Positions 49,413-58,677 of a DNA stretch of 64,000 nucleotides are shown here, piece by piece. This DNA is from Clostridium vincentii (GTDB lineage: Bacteria; Bacillota; Clostridia; Clostridiales; Clostridiaceae). The DNA lies in assembly GCF_002995745.1 (NCBI RefSeq), contig NZ_PVXQ01000005.1, positions 62,001 through 126,000 on the forward strand, given 5' to 3'. Numbering within the stretch: position 1 is the stretch's first letter; each line of letters starts with the position of its first letter. The notes below the pieces were generated by a model. The model was not told the origin of the DNA, made no database searches, and saw nothing but the letters and a program-made list of their open reading frames with translations. The position numbers were made by a program, and so were the translations under genes.

Positions 49413-50315
49413 ATGAATATATATGCACAGGTAGGACAACTTTTTCTAGTAATATTAATAGGCTTTTATGCTAGTAAGAGAAAATTTTTAAATGACGAAA
49501 TTAACAACGGATTATCATCAATCCTTTTGAATATAACCTTACCACTACTTATAGTTAATTCTTTTAATTTAGAGTACAACAGTGAAATGTTCACTAACAT
49601 ATTAAATACATTTTTATATAGTGTAGCTTCTTTTATAATAGTAATTTTAATTTCTCATTTATTATATTTTAAGGTTAAGGATAATAATAAGCAGATTTTA
49701 AAATTTGCAACAATATTTTCAAACTGTGGTTTTATGGGATTTGCTATAATTCAAACTTTATATGAAAAAGAAGGGTTAGCTTATGCTTCTATTTTTTTAA
49801 TAGTTTTTACTACATTAATTTGGAGTTATGGAATTATGTTATTTAGCGGGGAAAAGAAAATTAAAAGCTGGACAAAAGCTTTGATTAATCCCGGGATAAT
49901 TGCTGTACTCATCGGATTAGTTTTCATGACTTTCTCAATACAACTTCCAGTAGTTATTCAATCTGCAATACAAATGGTGGGAGGAATGACCACTCCAATT
50001 TCAATGATAATAACTGGTAGCATCATGGCTCAAGTCTCTATAACAAAAGAAATGACTAACATTAAGTTATATTACGGGGTATTTTCAAAATTAATTCTAG
50101 TACCAGTAGTATTATATTTAATATCCGTTATTCTTCACATTAACTCTCTTCCACTTGATGTAGTAATAGTTTGTCATGCTATGCCGGTGGCAGCTGTTGC
50201 ACCAATTTTTGCAGGACTTTATGATAAAAATAAAGACTTTACTGCATTTTTAGTTTTTATTAGTACTTTATTCTCTATAATTACTATACCTTTAATTTTA
50301 AAAATTATATCCTAG
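49413..50315 (+). CDS. AEC family transporter (auxin efflux carrier type)
   Basis: A 300-residue membrane protein with ten hydrophobic helices in two halves. Family features are FLNDEINNGLSSILLNITLPLLIVNSF in the first half and NCGFMGFAIIQTLYEKEGLAYASIF near residue 108. Members transport organic acids such as malate or malonate in bacteria. Substrate here is unknown. Ribosome site TAGGAG precedes the ATG. No operon partner on this strand. Confidence 0.87.
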   Translation: MNIYAQVGQLFLVILIGFYASKRKFLNDEINNGLSSILLNITLPLLIVNSFNLEYNSEMFTNILNTFLYSVASFIIVILISHLLYFKVKDNNKQILKFATIFSNCGFMGFAIIQTLYEKEGLAYASIFLIVFTTLIWSYGIMLFSGEKKIKSWTKALINPGIIAVLIGLVFMTFSIQLPVVIQSAIQMVGGMTTPISMIITGSIMAQVSITKEMTNIKLYYGVFSKLILVPVVLYLISVILHINSLPLDVVIVCHAMPVAAVAPIFAGLYDKNKDFTAFLVFISTLFSIITIPLILKIIS

Positions 50316-50360
50316 GTACCACTGATTCTAACAAATGCATGGAATTCTCATCAATGTACG

Positions 50361-51320
50361 TTATGTAAGTTTTTTACTATAAGATGCTAGCTGAATTCTT
50401 GTATCTTCCAATTGTCTGTCCACAACACTTGCTTTTTCTATATGTTTTATTATTGACTCAGATGTAATTTTTAATATTTCATCAACACCGCCTATTTCTT
50501 TACTCATTTTCTCAATTTGAGACTTTTGGTCAGTTAAAATATTTATTACTCCTTTTACTTCCTGTTCCACCTTTGATACAGAAAATAAACTCTCCTCTAT
50601 TTTTTCTACAGCATTTCCAGAAGCCTTGACACCTCTAGCAATAACCTCATTAGATTTACCTGAATTACTTAGAACTATCTTTGTTTCATCTTCTATGTTC
50701 CCTATCAAATTTGAAATATCCTTAGTGCTTTGTTTAGTCATTTCAGCTAATTTCTTTATCTCCCCTGCTACTACTGAAAATCCTTTCCCCTGGTCTCCTG
50801 CTCTAGCTGCTTCAATAGCTGCATTTAAAGCCAATAAATTTGTTTGGCTTGCTATGTTAGTTATCAACTGAACAACTTCATTGACCTGGCTAAATTTTCT
50901 TGCCAATTCATTTATACCTTCAGTATTAACTCTGTTTTCATCTTCTAAAGATTTTATTATTTGAACCATTTCTTCAATGGCATCTTTTCCTGCATGAGAT
51001 TTCTTAACTGTATCTTCTGTAATATCTATAAGCTTATTACCCTCTAGACATAAATCATCTGTTAATCTATTAGTATTTTTTGTTAACTGAGAAATCTCAA
51101 TCATATGTATCTTTACCTTATCGGTTAGTTGCCCTAAAACATCATGTTCACTATCTACGATATGATGTTGTTTTACAGTCTTAGCAACTAGATTGCTCAT
51201 ATCCTTAATGAAGCCATTAGTCTCGTTATGAAATTGAATATTCTTTTGCAATATTTCACCATCACATTGAACCTGCTTACTTTCTAAACCTTTGGATTTT
51301 CTATTCCTAAATAAATTCAT
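50361..51320 (-). CDS. Cytosolic methyl-accepting chemotaxis-type signalling protein
   Basis: The 319-residue protein has no membrane segment or periplasmic domain. Residues 30-319 form the long MCP coiled coil, with the signalling tip [39 protein letters not shown]. The N-terminus is short and polar with no known sensor. I start at ATG 51320 after GGGGAGAA. The frame extends to 51392 but the extra 24 residues lie before this site. It should feed a CheA kinase encoded elsewhere. It is not linked to the CheR/CheB genes at 35 kb. Confidence 0.87.
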   Translation of the reverse strand: MNLFRNRKSKGLESKQVQCDGEILQKNIQFHNETNGFIKDMSNLVAKTVKQHHIVDSEHDVLGQLTDKVKIHMIEISQLTKNTNRLTDDLCLEGNKLIDITEDTVKKSHAGKDAIEEMVQIIKSLEDENRVNTEGINELARKFSQVNEVVQLITNIASQTNLLALNAAIEAARAGDQGKGFSVVAGEIKKLAEMTKQSTKDISNLIGNIEDETKIVLSNSGKSNEVIARGVKASGNAVEKIEESLFSVSKVEQEVKGVINILTDQKSQIEKMSKEIGGVDEILKITSESIIKHIEKASVVDRQLEDTRIQLASYSKKLT

Positions 51321-51432
51321 TTGTTCTCCCCTTAATTTCTCCCTATCCATCAGAATTATTCTGAATATATATAGATAAAAAAACAAAAACAATTTTTCAA
51401 ATGTTCCTATTTTTATAAGCTCATATATTTTC

Positions 51433-51621
51433 TTACTCTAAAGTTATAGCACTCACTGGACATCCTGCTTCCGCTTCTTTTGCATCATCCATTAGTTTTT
51501 CTTCGATTTCACTTTCTGAGCCTACTGCCTTTCCATTATCATCCATTTCAAATATATCAGGACACACTCCAGCGCACAATCCACATCCTATACAAGTATC
51601 CTTATCTACAAAACCCTTCAT
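51433..51621 (-). CDS. Single-cluster [4Fe-4S] ferredoxin
   Basis: A 62-residue acidic protein with C10, C13, C16 and C20 in [12 protein letters not shown], plus C54 in [10 protein letters not shown]. Three cysteines of the first motif plus C54 would hold one [4Fe-4S] cluster, as in short Bacillus/Desulfovibrio-type ferredoxins. The second full CxxCxxC motif of clostridial ferredoxin is absent. A GGAGGA site precedes it. It lies between the chemoreceptor and the DUF438 gene, an electron carrier of unknown partner. Confidence 0.92.
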   Translation of the reverse strand: MKGFVDKDTCIGCGLCAGVCPDIFEMDDNGKAVGSESEIEEKLMDDAKEAEAGCPVSAITLE

Positions 51622-51726
51622 AACAAAATCCTCCTTATTTAAATATTATATTTAAATATATCACTTCAATATTTATATACATAAAATTTATCTCTACTTA
51701 CATGGTAACTATTTCCACTATATTAT

Positions 51727-51746
51727 GCGGTAACATGTGTTACCGC
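51727..51746. other. 20-bp perfect dyad
   Basis: GCGGTAACA and TGTTACCGC flank TG. It lies 12 bases past the DUF438 stop, GC-rich in an AT-rich setting, with no T-run on either strand. It could be a terminator lacking U-tail or a protein-binding site. Confidence 0.55.
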
Positions 51747-51757
51747 TTCTAACTAAA

Positions 51758-52513
51758 TTATGCTTTAGGTGTAAATCCACAATACCCTATTTCATCACAT
51801 CTTCTTTTCATATCCTGCCAGATTGCCTTTTCTGTTATAGCTTCTATTGCTGTAGGGTATAAAATATAATTTTCTTTAAATATATGGTCCCTTAAGTTGA
51901 ATATAATATATTTTGATGTTTCATCCACTTTCTCTTTAACCTCACTGAAGTTTAATTCTGATACTTCCTCTGCTTCCTGTTTCAAAAACTTTTTCTTGGC
52001 TCTTAAATCCTCATGCTCCATTCTCATAATTCGAGTTGGACCAGTTATTTCTCTATCTTCTAGCTCAATAAACAATACTTTTTCTTCTCTTTGGTGGTGA
52101 TTTTCTGCATCTAATATATTATCTACAACAACCTTCAAAGCCTCAAACTCTTCTAAGCTACTATCATAGCTTTCTAGTTTTTGAATTTTAAAATTTATTT
52201 CTTCAAGTTCTGTCAGAAACTCAAGAATTTTATCATGCTCAGCAATAAAGGTAAAAACAACATGACCTGGTTCAATTTTCGTTTTAATTTTATCAAGTTC
52301 ACCTTTTAGTACTTCCATGTGGATATCACAAAGATGTCTTAATTCTTTAGGATCCATTCCTTTCTCTATTAACCCTTGTTCTGCAATTGATAGCTCAATA
52401 GGACTTATTTTTGAAACTATATCTAAAGCCTCTTCCCTTAAAGCTTCTGTTACACCCTCTTTATTTAATCTTTGTAAAACTTCAGTTAATTTTTGTATTT
52501 TTTTATTATCCAT
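51758..52513 (-). CDS. DUF438 protein with hemerythrin-like domain
   Basis: A 251-residue protein starting at ATG 52513 after AGGAGGAAT. Residues 1-65 match the helical DUF438 domain. Residues about 75-225 form a hemerythrin-like four-helix bundle with likely iron ligands in FIAEHDKI, ENHHQREEKVLFIELE, MRMEHEDLR and LRDHIFKENYILYP. Many relatives carry an extra PAS domain, absent here. Hemerythrin domains bind oxygen or NO. The FNR-like box and promoter at 52567-52608 match those of the fprA gene, so they probably respond together. Confidence 0.87.
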   Translation of the reverse strand: MDNKKIQKLTEVLQRLNKEGVTEALREEALDIVSKISPIELSIAEQGLIEKGMDPKELRHLCDIHMEVLKGELDKIKTKIEPGHVVFTFIAEHDKILEFLTELEEINFKIQKLESYDSSLEEFEALKVVVDNILDAENHHQREEKVLFIELEDREITGPTRIMRMEHEDLRAKKKFLKQEAEEVSELNFSEVKEKVDETSKYIIFNLRDHIFKENYILYPTAIEAITEKAIWQDMKRRCDEIGYCGFTPKA

Positions 52514-52566
52514 TTTTAATTCCTCCTGTATGAATTTGATTTTTAAATCCACGTTTCTATGTCTTA

Positions 52567-52608
52567 ATTCTACTTAACTTTGATTTATAAAAATATGATC
52601 TAAATCAA
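52567..52608 (-). promoter_or_regulatory. FNR-like box and -10 element of the DUF438 gene
   Basis: On the minus strand TTGATTTAGATCAT (52608-52595) is one base off the FNR consensus TTGAT-N4-ATCAA. The -10 TAGAAT (52572-52567) follows after 22 bases, putting the box near -41.5. The same arrangement lies ahead of fprA. Confidence 0.7.
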
Positions 52609-52649
52609 AATTTGAAAATGTTTTTGACATATAAATCTGCAAATTAAAA

Positions 52650-52686
52650 AACAACCTAAAACTTATGTAATAAGTTTTAGGTTGTT
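52650..52686. terminator. Bidirectional hairpin
   Basis: 16-bp stem AACAACCTAAAACTTA/TAAGTTTTAGGTTGTT with A/T runs both sides. It terminates the leftward CrtO-like gene, 32 bases past its stop. Confidence 0.85.
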
Positions 52687-52717
52687 TTTAAATTTGGTTA
52701 TGTTTTAATATAGTATA

Positions 52718-53245
52718 TCAATGGTAGTACTTATAAGCTTTTTTTCGTGTTAAACTCTTTCTTAAATTTATTAACCGTGGACGATTGTATCTTTGTATAA
52801 CAACAAACATCATTTGTATGATGAAATCTATTGTTGCAAAAATAATAAAAATATAAATATAATTCATTGAATTTGGCAATAAAAACGTGAATAATAATGA
52901 AGTATAGCCAACTATTCCAATTAATATATGCCCAACCTCAGCAATGCAACTTTCGTCTATAAATCTATCTACATATGATATATCAAGTCTTTTAGACAGA
53001 GACTTTTTAGAAAAACCTACAATCCCCCCTGCTTCAGGAAGTTTGTCTTTCCACTTAGAAACATTTAATTTTTTATATAATTTTTTTTCAAAATAGTGTT
53101 CTTTGTAAAGATCTAATTCAGCATTAAACCAACTTCTAGGAAAAAGTCGCATAAGAAAAGCTATTCCAAAATTTAAAATTATCCAGAAAACAACGTTTAT
53201 ACACGTCATCCATATTATAATAAATAATATTTCTATGTTAATCAC
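52718..53245 (-). CDS. CrtO-like membrane acyltransferase family protein
   Basis: A 175-residue protein with three or four hydrophobic helices. The pattern RSWFNAELDLYKEHYFEKKLYKKLNVSKWKDKLPEAGG, then ESCIAEVGH, and the late IQRYNRPRL, matches the CrtO (glycosyl-diaponeurosporenoate acyltransferase) family of staphylococci and relatives. No other carotenoid gene is nearby, so the real acceptor in this organism is unknown. It stands alone between the DUF438 gene and the Crp/Fnr gene on the same strand. Confidence 0.72.
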   Translation of the reverse strand: MINIEILFIIIWMTCINVVFWIILNFGIAFLMRLFPRSWFNAELDLYKEHYFEKKLYKKLNVSKWKDKLPEAGGIVGFSKKSLSKRLDISYVDRFIDESCIAEVGHILIGIVGYTSLLFTFLLPNSMNYIYIFIIFATIDFIIQMMFVVIQRYNRPRLINLRKSLTRKKAYKYYH

Positions 53246-53319
53246 CTATTTCTTTACTTAGTCTTAGTAAATTATTGTTCATTTAATTATATTTCTATAT
53301 AAACCATAGCCTAAAATTT

Positions 53320-54030
53320 TTATTCCACATATGACTTTAATTTATCTAATTGTTTTATAATTATTATTTTATTACCTTTAAGGCTGATAATACCTAAGTC
53401 TTCAAATATACTGAGCTTCCTACTTATGGTTTCTCTTGTTACCCCAACATAATTCGCCATCTCTTCTCTATTTATAGGTAATTTAATCTGCAAGCCTTGG
53501 CCCGTAGCAACCCCATACTTTTCACCAAACTCTAATATCATAAATGCAATTCTTATTTCTGCATCATTAGTAGCAAGATTTTGAGCAAGATCTTCAGTCT
53601 GACTTAAACGTTTTGTAATAACTTGTAATAGCTTTAAAGATATTTCTGGATTATTCATTATAATCTTATTCATAGCTTGTTTATCTAAAGTACATATTTT
53701 AATATCTGATACAGCATAAGCATCAAAATTATAGGTTTCGTCACTATTGAACAAGCTTAGCTCTCCAAAAAAATCTCCATTGGTAAAGATATGAACTATT
53801 TGTTCTTTACCCGACCTAGTTAATTTAGATATCTTTACTTGTCCTTCATTAATAATAAATAATGTATCTGATTTTTCACCTTGACTGCACAGTCTATCAC
53901 CTTTTTTATATACTTTATGCCCTGTCATATTAATAATCTTTATAAGTTCATCATCAGATAGGAATGAAAATATCGGTACCTTCTTAGCACATAGTCTATT
54001 ACTACAACTTTCGCAATTACATTCTTTCAT
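53320..54030 (-). CDS. Crp/Fnr family regulator with N-terminal cysteine cluster
   Basis: A 236-residue regulator: N-terminal Cys-rich patch (C4, C6, C9, C14), cyclic-nucleotide-binding-like beta-barrel (about 22-140, KKGDRLCSQGEKSDTLFIINEGQVKI), and winged helix (REEMANYVGVTRETISRKLSIFEDLG). The four cysteines could ligate a redox-active iron-sulfur cluster as in FNR, sensing O2 or NO. I start at ATG 54030 after GGTAGGTG. It is divergent from fprA, and FNR-like boxes lie ahead of fprA and DUF438. These are the likely targets. Confidence 0.87.
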   Translation of the reverse strand: MKECNCESCSNRLCAKKVPIFSFLSDDELIKIINMTGHKVYKKGDRLCSQGEKSDTLFIINEGQVKISKLTRSGKEQIVHIFTNGDFFGELSLFNSDETYNFDAYAVSDIKICTLDKQAMNKIIMNNPEISLKLLQVITKRLSQTEDLAQNLATNDAEIRIAFMILEFGEKYGVATGQGLQIKLPINREEMANYVGVTRETISRKLSIFEDLGIISLKGNKIIIIKQLDKLKSYVE

Positions 54031-54120
54031 ATATTTATCACCTACCACTTATTATAATAACATTTCTAATTTAGTCAGGTCAAACAATAATCAGTATACC
54101 TTTTTATATATTTTCAGATT

Positions 54121-54162
54121 TTGATTTGGATCATATTTTTATACTTAAAATAAATCTAAAAT
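54121..54162 (+). promoter_or_regulatory. FNR-like box and -10 element of fprA
   Basis: TTGATTTGGATCAT (54121-54134) is one base off the FNR consensus. TAAAAT (54157-54162) follows after 22 bases, so the box is centred about 41.5 bases before the expected start. Class II activator layout, identical to the DUF438 promoter. Confidence 0.7.
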
Positions 54163-54218
54163 AGAGATATGGAAAACAAAACATATAAAAATAAATTAAA
54201 ATATTGGAGGAATACATT

Positions 54219-55451
54219 ATGAAAGAAAACATTATTCTAAGTAAAAATATATTTTGGGTTGGAAAGGTTGATGATAGAGATGTCCCTTTCCATAGATTAA
54301 CCTTAACTAAAGGAACTACTTATAATAGTTATTTATTGATGACCGAAAAACCTACAGTGATTGATACTGTTGATTTAAGCTTTGGAAGAGAATTTGTAGA
54401 AAATTTAAAAAATCTAATTGAACTTGATAAAATTAAATATATTGTAATTAATCACACTGAACCTGATCATTCTGGTGCTCTTGGAAGTTTAGCTGCTAGA
54501 GCTAAAAATGCAGTGATTGTGTGCACAAAACTAGCTGTAGATGAACTTAAGGAAATGTACAAGCTTCATAATAGAGAATTTCTAATTGTAGGAGATGGCG
54601 ATACTCTTGATATCGGCGGAAAAACTCTTAGCTTTATAGAAACTCCTTATCTTCATACAGCAGAAACTATGATAACTTACTGCGTGGAAGATAAAATTTT
54701 ATTTCCTTGCGATATTTTTAGTACACATGTAGCAAATTATGAATATTTCAACGACATGGCAAAAGAAGATATCACAGCTGACTATATTGGATATTATAAA
54801 TTGATAATGCATCCTCACAGAAGATATGTTCAGAATATGCTTAAGGAAATCAAAAATTTAGATATAAAGATAATAGCTCCATCCCATGGATATATCCTTC
54901 GAGATAAGGTTCAGAGTTTTATAGATATTTATGATAATATGAGTAAAAATACAGAAGAGAGCAAAAAAGCACTGGTTCTATATTCTACTATGACAGGTAG
55001 TACAAAGAAAATTGCTCTTCTTCTTAAGGAAAATTTTGAAGAACAGAACCTGACTTCTGAAGTCATAGATATAAATAAAATACCAAGAGAGGAAATAATG
55101 AAGGCTATTACTGAAGCCGATGCAATTTTCTTTGGCAGCTCTACCAAATATGCAGATATGATTGGAAATATGGAAGATATATTGAAAGATCTTCATACTT
55201 TAAATCTAGAAGATAAGATAGGTGCAGCTTTTGGTTCTTACGGTTGGAGTGGAGAAGCTGTGGAAGTAGTTCAGGATTACTTGAAGGCAACCAATATTAA
55301 ATTGTTGAACACTTCTGATGTAATTAAGTCTACTGGCATGATTGATATAGAATTCCCACTAAGAATTAGATTTTCACCTAAAGAAGATAATTTAAAAAGC
55401 ATTGAGCGAGCAGCCATCTATACTGCTGATTTATTACTTAGTACAATTTAA
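54219..55451 (+). CDS. fprA: FprA-type flavodiiron protein
   Basis: A 411-residue A-type flavoprotein that reduces O2 or NO to water or N2O. The metallo-beta-lactamase-like domain carries diiron ligands H79, E81, D83 and H84 (NHTEPDHSG), with further ligands in LHTAETM, FPCDIFS and PSHGYI. The C-terminal flavodoxin domain begins near 250 (LYSTMTGSTKKIA). No rubredoxin domain is fused. Start ATG 54219 with GGAGG. An FNR-like box lies 85 bases upstream. The Crp/Fnr gene is divergent. Confidence 0.93.
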   Translation: MKENIILSKNIFWVGKVDDRDVPFHRLTLTKGTTYNSYLLMTEKPTVIDTVDLSFGREFVENLKNLIELDKIKYIVINHTEPDHSGALGSLAARAKNAVIVCTKLAVDELKEMYKLHNREFLIVGDGDTLDIGGKTLSFIETPYLHTAETMITYCVEDKILFPCDIFSTHVANYEYFNDMAKEDITADYIGYYKLIMHPHRRYVQNMLKEIKNLDIKIIAPSHGYILRDKVQSFIDIYDNMSKNTEESKKALVLYSTMTGSTKKIALLLKENFEEQNLTSEVIDINKIPREEIMKAITEADAIFFGSSTKYADMIGNMEDILKDLHTLNLEDKIGAAFGSYGWSGEAVEVVQDYLKATNIKLLNTSDVIKSTGMIDIEFPLRIRFSPKEDNLKSIERAAIYTADLLLSTI

Positions 55452-55477
55452 ATTTAGCTAAATGCACCAAAAAAGAA

Positions 55478-55504
55478 ATGATTCCTGTATAATACAGGAA
55501 TCAT
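55478..55504. terminator. Bidirectional terminator
   Basis: Perfect 12-bp stem ATGATTCCTGTA/TACAGGAATCAT with a 3-base loop, between convergent fprA and the sugar-binding lipoprotein gene. Confidence 0.85.
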
Positions 55505-55523
55505 CTCTTATGAATTTACTATA

Positions 55524-56813
55524 CTATTTCTTTAATATCGCATTTATATCTGCATCTAGCTTTTCAACTTCTGTCTTAATATCTGCATTTTTCAAGAATA
55601 TTCTTTCTTGAGATTCCTTTGCTATCTTTTGTATCTCAGCATAAGTTTCAACCATTGGACGGCCTTTTCCATATTGTAATTGATCCACGGCTATTTTATA
55701 TTGAGGTATTTCTTTATATAATTTTTGCATTTCTTCTGAATCTACTGCTGATTTTCGTGTTGGTAAATATCCAGTATTAGTACTAGCTTTTATAGTTCTT
55801 TCTTTATCTGTCATGAATTTAATGAATTCCCAAGATGCATCTTGTTTTTCCTTAGGTAATTTACTAAGCATTACCATGTTACATCCACCAGTAGGTACTC
55901 CATAATTCTTATCAGCTGGCATAAATGCAGTATTTAAAGTGAATCCGCTTTCTTTAGCTACATTCAAATTGTAAGTTAAGTCTGCAGTTGATGAGAAGAA
56001 CATTGCAGACTTTTGATTTTTAAAATCAATTTTAGCTTTGTCGCCTCCTTCTGTTCCTGTTACTATATTTATTGTTCCTTCAGTATTCATCTTTTTAAGA
56101 AATTCTAATCCCTTTATCATTTCTGGAGAATTTACAGTTGCTTTAGTATTATCATCGCTTAGAATAGATCCACCAGCTTGTGCTAAAAATCCTTCAGTAA
56201 TCCAGATATTTACTGGGTATGTCATTCCGACTGTACCATCTTTTGATAATTTCTTGCAGTAATCTTCTAATTCAGTCCAATTCTTAGGACCACTTGGATC
56301 TAATCCGGCTGCTTTTAATAAGGTTTCATTCATATACAAAATTGGTGTACTTCGTAAATAAGGAATTGCATAAAGTTTATCATCTACATAAGAATTTTCC
56401 ATTAATCCTGCTTGATAATCAGTAATATCCATCTTATCCTTGTCCACAAATGTCGTTAGATTTTCTAATATTCCAGATTTACTAAAGTCTTGAATAGATG
56501 CAATTTCTACTATTGTAACTTCTGGTGCTTCCCCTGCTGTAAATGCGGATTTAGTCTTAGCGTGTAAATCATCATAAGTCCCTTGATATTCTGCTGTAAC
56601 ATGTATTTTGCTTTGTGATTCATTAAATTCTTTTACTAACGCTTGATTATTTGCTTCAATTTTATCTTTGAAAGCATACCAGAATTTCAGTTCAACTACT
56701 TCATTATTCCCAGGTGCTTCTGCCGTAGTATTTGTATTACACCCCCCAAATATTAATGACGTCGATAGTAGTGTAAATGTTAAAATTGCCCTTAACTTCT
56801 TATTCATAATCAT
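55524..56813 (-). CDS. ABC transporter substrate-binding lipoprotein, UgpB-like
   Basis: The 429-residue protein starts with a lipoprotein signal peptide; the lipobox is LIFGGC with lipidated C25. The mature part is a family 1 (MalE/UgpB) solute-binding protein (VELKFWYAFKDKIEANNQALVKEFNESQ, LRSTPILYMNETLLKAAGLDP). It is last in the ATPase-permease-permease-binding protein order, about 70 bases after the second permease. Neighbouring metallophosphoesterase suggests glycerophosphodiesters or related phosphorylated solutes, though the ligand is not visible in sequence. Confidence 0.87.
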   Translation of the reverse strand: MIMNKKLRAILTFTLLSTSLIFGGCNTNTTAEAPGNNEVVELKFWYAFKDKIEANNQALVKEFNESQSKIHVTAEYQGTYDDLHAKTKSAFTAGEAPEVTIVEIASIQDFSKSGILENLTTFVDKDKMDITDYQAGLMENSYVDDKLYAIPYLRSTPILYMNETLLKAAGLDPSGPKNWTELEDYCKKLSKDGTVGMTYPVNIWITEGFLAQAGGSILSDDNTKATVNSPEMIKGLEFLKKMNTEGTINIVTGTEGGDKAKIDFKNQKSAMFFSSTADLTYNLNVAKESGFTLNTAFMPADKNYGVPTGGCNMVMLSKLPKEKQDASWEFIKFMTDKERTIKASTNTGYLPTRKSAVDSEEMQKLYKEIPQYKIAVDQLQYGKGRPMVETYAEIQKIAKESQERIFLKNADIKTEVEKLDADINAILKK

Positions 56814-56882
56814 TATTCCTCCCTAATATTATTTAATAGTACCGTGCACGTAAAGTAGATTTGAGATACTCAAGTATATAAA

Positions 56883-57749
56883 TTACTTATCTCCAATATA
56901 AGTGAAAGCTTTTATTATATGTTTCTGTGCTAAAAAGAATATTATTAGTACAGGTATAATCAATACCATGTTTCCTGCCATTAAAATATTATAAGATATT
57001 CCACCATCTACATTAGCAATACCTGCAACGCCTACCGGTAGTGTTCTCATTGCATTTTTTGTAGTTAATACAAGTGGCCAAAAGTAGTCATTCCATGTAC
57101 TTATAAATGTTAGAAGCCCTAATGTTACTAATGTTGGTTTTGCCATAGGTATCATTATTTTGTGCATTATTTTAAATTCTCCTGCATCATCTAATCTTGC
57201 AGCTTCTAAAAGTTCTTGAGGAACTTGCATGAAACGTTGCCTAAGCATAAATATTCCAAAGGCACTAGATGCAAATGGCAATATTAATGAAAGATAAGTA
57301 TTAACTATTCCCCATTTACTAAACATAATAAATACCGGTAAAAATACGAGCTGTGCTGGTATCATCATAGTCGCCATTATTAATCCAAAGCTTAATTTAC
57401 TTCCTTTAAATTTATATCTTGCAAATGCATATGCTGCAGGAATAACTGTTGCAAATTGAAGTATTAATGTAGTAAAAGTAACTATTAAACTATTCTTTGT
57501 ATATTGTAAAAATGGACCAGTTTGCAATGCTTTAGAAAAATTCTCAAAGTTTATATTATCTACCCAAAAACTTGGTGGAAATGTTAATGTTTCTCCTAAG
57601 GTTTTTATTGACGTTAATACCATCCAATAAAAGGGAGTAAAAAAAACTCCAAATATAATTAAGGTTAGAATTATTCTACCTACTTTTAATAAAATCTTTT
57701 TTAAATTAATAGTTCCTTCTTTATTTAATGGAAGACTCTTAGAATCCAT
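56883..57749 (-). CDS. ABC transporter permease, UgpE/MalG-like
   Basis: 288 residues, six helices. The EAA loop sequence EAARLDDAGEFKIMHKIMIPMAKPTLVT (about 190-218) is the site that docks the ATPase. The N-terminal VGRIILTLIIFGVFFTPFYWMVLTSIK is typical. Pairs with the permease encoded 55 bases upstream. Gene order matches ugp-type importers. Confidence 0.9.
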   Translation of the reverse strand: MDSKSLPLNKEGTINLKKILLKVGRIILTLIIFGVFFTPFYWMVLTSIKTLGETLTFPPSFWVDNINFENFSKALQTGPFLQYTKNSLIVTFTTLILQFATVIPAAYAFARYKFKGSKLSFGLIMATMMIPAQLVFLPVFIMFSKWGIVNTYLSLILPFASSAFGIFMLRQRFMQVPQELLEAARLDDAGEFKIMHKIMIPMAKPTLVTLGLLTFISTWNDYFWPLVLTTKNAMRTLPVGVAGIANVDGGISYNILMAGNMVLIIPVLIIFFLAQKHIIKAFTYIGDK

Positions 57750-57804
57750 ATTTCCTCCTAATTAAAATCATCCCCTGGATCAGCCAGGATATTAAGATAT
57801 TAAT

Positions 57805-58677
57805 TTACCTATAATGAACCTTTTTACCTAATGCTTTAAAATATAAAACTGTTAATATCGCAATTATTGCAAATAGAATAACGCCTGCTGCTGAAGCATA
57901 TCCTATTTTGTTGAATCTAAATCCATATTCATAAATATAAAAAACTAAGGTATTGGTAGAGTTCATTGGCCCTCCACCTGTAACTAGTGCAATTGTTTCA
58001 AATACCTTAAATGACGCTATTATATTCATAATAGCTAAGAAAAATAATGATGGCGATATCATAGGAAGAGTTATCTTGAAAAATAACTTTATTGGTTTAG
58101 CCTCATCAAGCTCTGCGGCTTCATATATATACTTAGGGACACCTTTTAATCCAGCTAAAATAATTAATGCATTATAGCCTAGACTTTTCCAAATAGAGAT
58201 TATTGCTACTGATATTAGTGCTAAATTAGTATCATTAAGCCAGTTAACACTATCTAATCCTATTAAATTCATGAAATAATTTAATAATCCGTAATCTGTA
58301 TCCATTATCCATTTCCATATAAAAGCTACTGAAACTAATGAAACTATATATGGTGCAAATGTTACACTTTGCAATATTCTATTTATTCTTGTATCCTTAT
58401 TAAGAAAAAGTGCAAGTAAAATTCCAATTAGCATTGTTCCCGAAACTGTTAGCACCATATAAACTATTGAATTTTTTATTACCTGAATGAATAATTCATC
58501 CTGCAATAAATCTTTGAAATTATTAAGACCAATGAATTCTTTTACTGGACTTATTAAATCCCAATTATTAAAACTTAGATATATCATGTACCCTATTGGA
58601 TAAATTGCGAATAATACAAATATCATTAATGCTGGGGTAATCATTACATATGGCCTTATTTTTTTAGCCTCTATCAT
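57805..58677 (-). CDS. ABC transporter permease, UgpA/MalF-like
   Basis: 290 residues with six helices. EAA loop EAAELDEAKPIKLFFKITLPMISPS (about 192-216). The N-terminus overlaps the ATPase stop by four bases, so the pair is coupled. It forms the inner-membrane channel with the UgpE-like protein. Confidence 0.9.
   Translation of the reverse strand: MIEAKKIRPYVMITPALMIFVLFAIYPIGYMIYLSFNNWDLISPVKEFIGLNNFKDLLQDELFIQVIKNSIVYMVLTVSGTMLIGILLALFLNKDTRINRILQSVTFAPYIVSLVSVAFIWKWIMDTDYGLLNYFMNLIGLDSVNWLNDTNLALISVAIISIWKSLGYNALIILAGLKGVPKYIYEAAELDEAKPIKLFFKITLPMISPSLFFLAIMNIIASFKVFETIALVTGGGPMNSTNTLVFYIYEYGFRFNKIGYASAAGVILFAIIAILTVLYFKALGKKVHYR

Noticed and set aside
50361-51320. Link between the soluble chemoreceptor and the CheR/CheB genes at 35 kb
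   Set aside because: They are 15 kb apart on separate transcripts, and there is no sequence reason to prefer this receptor as their target.
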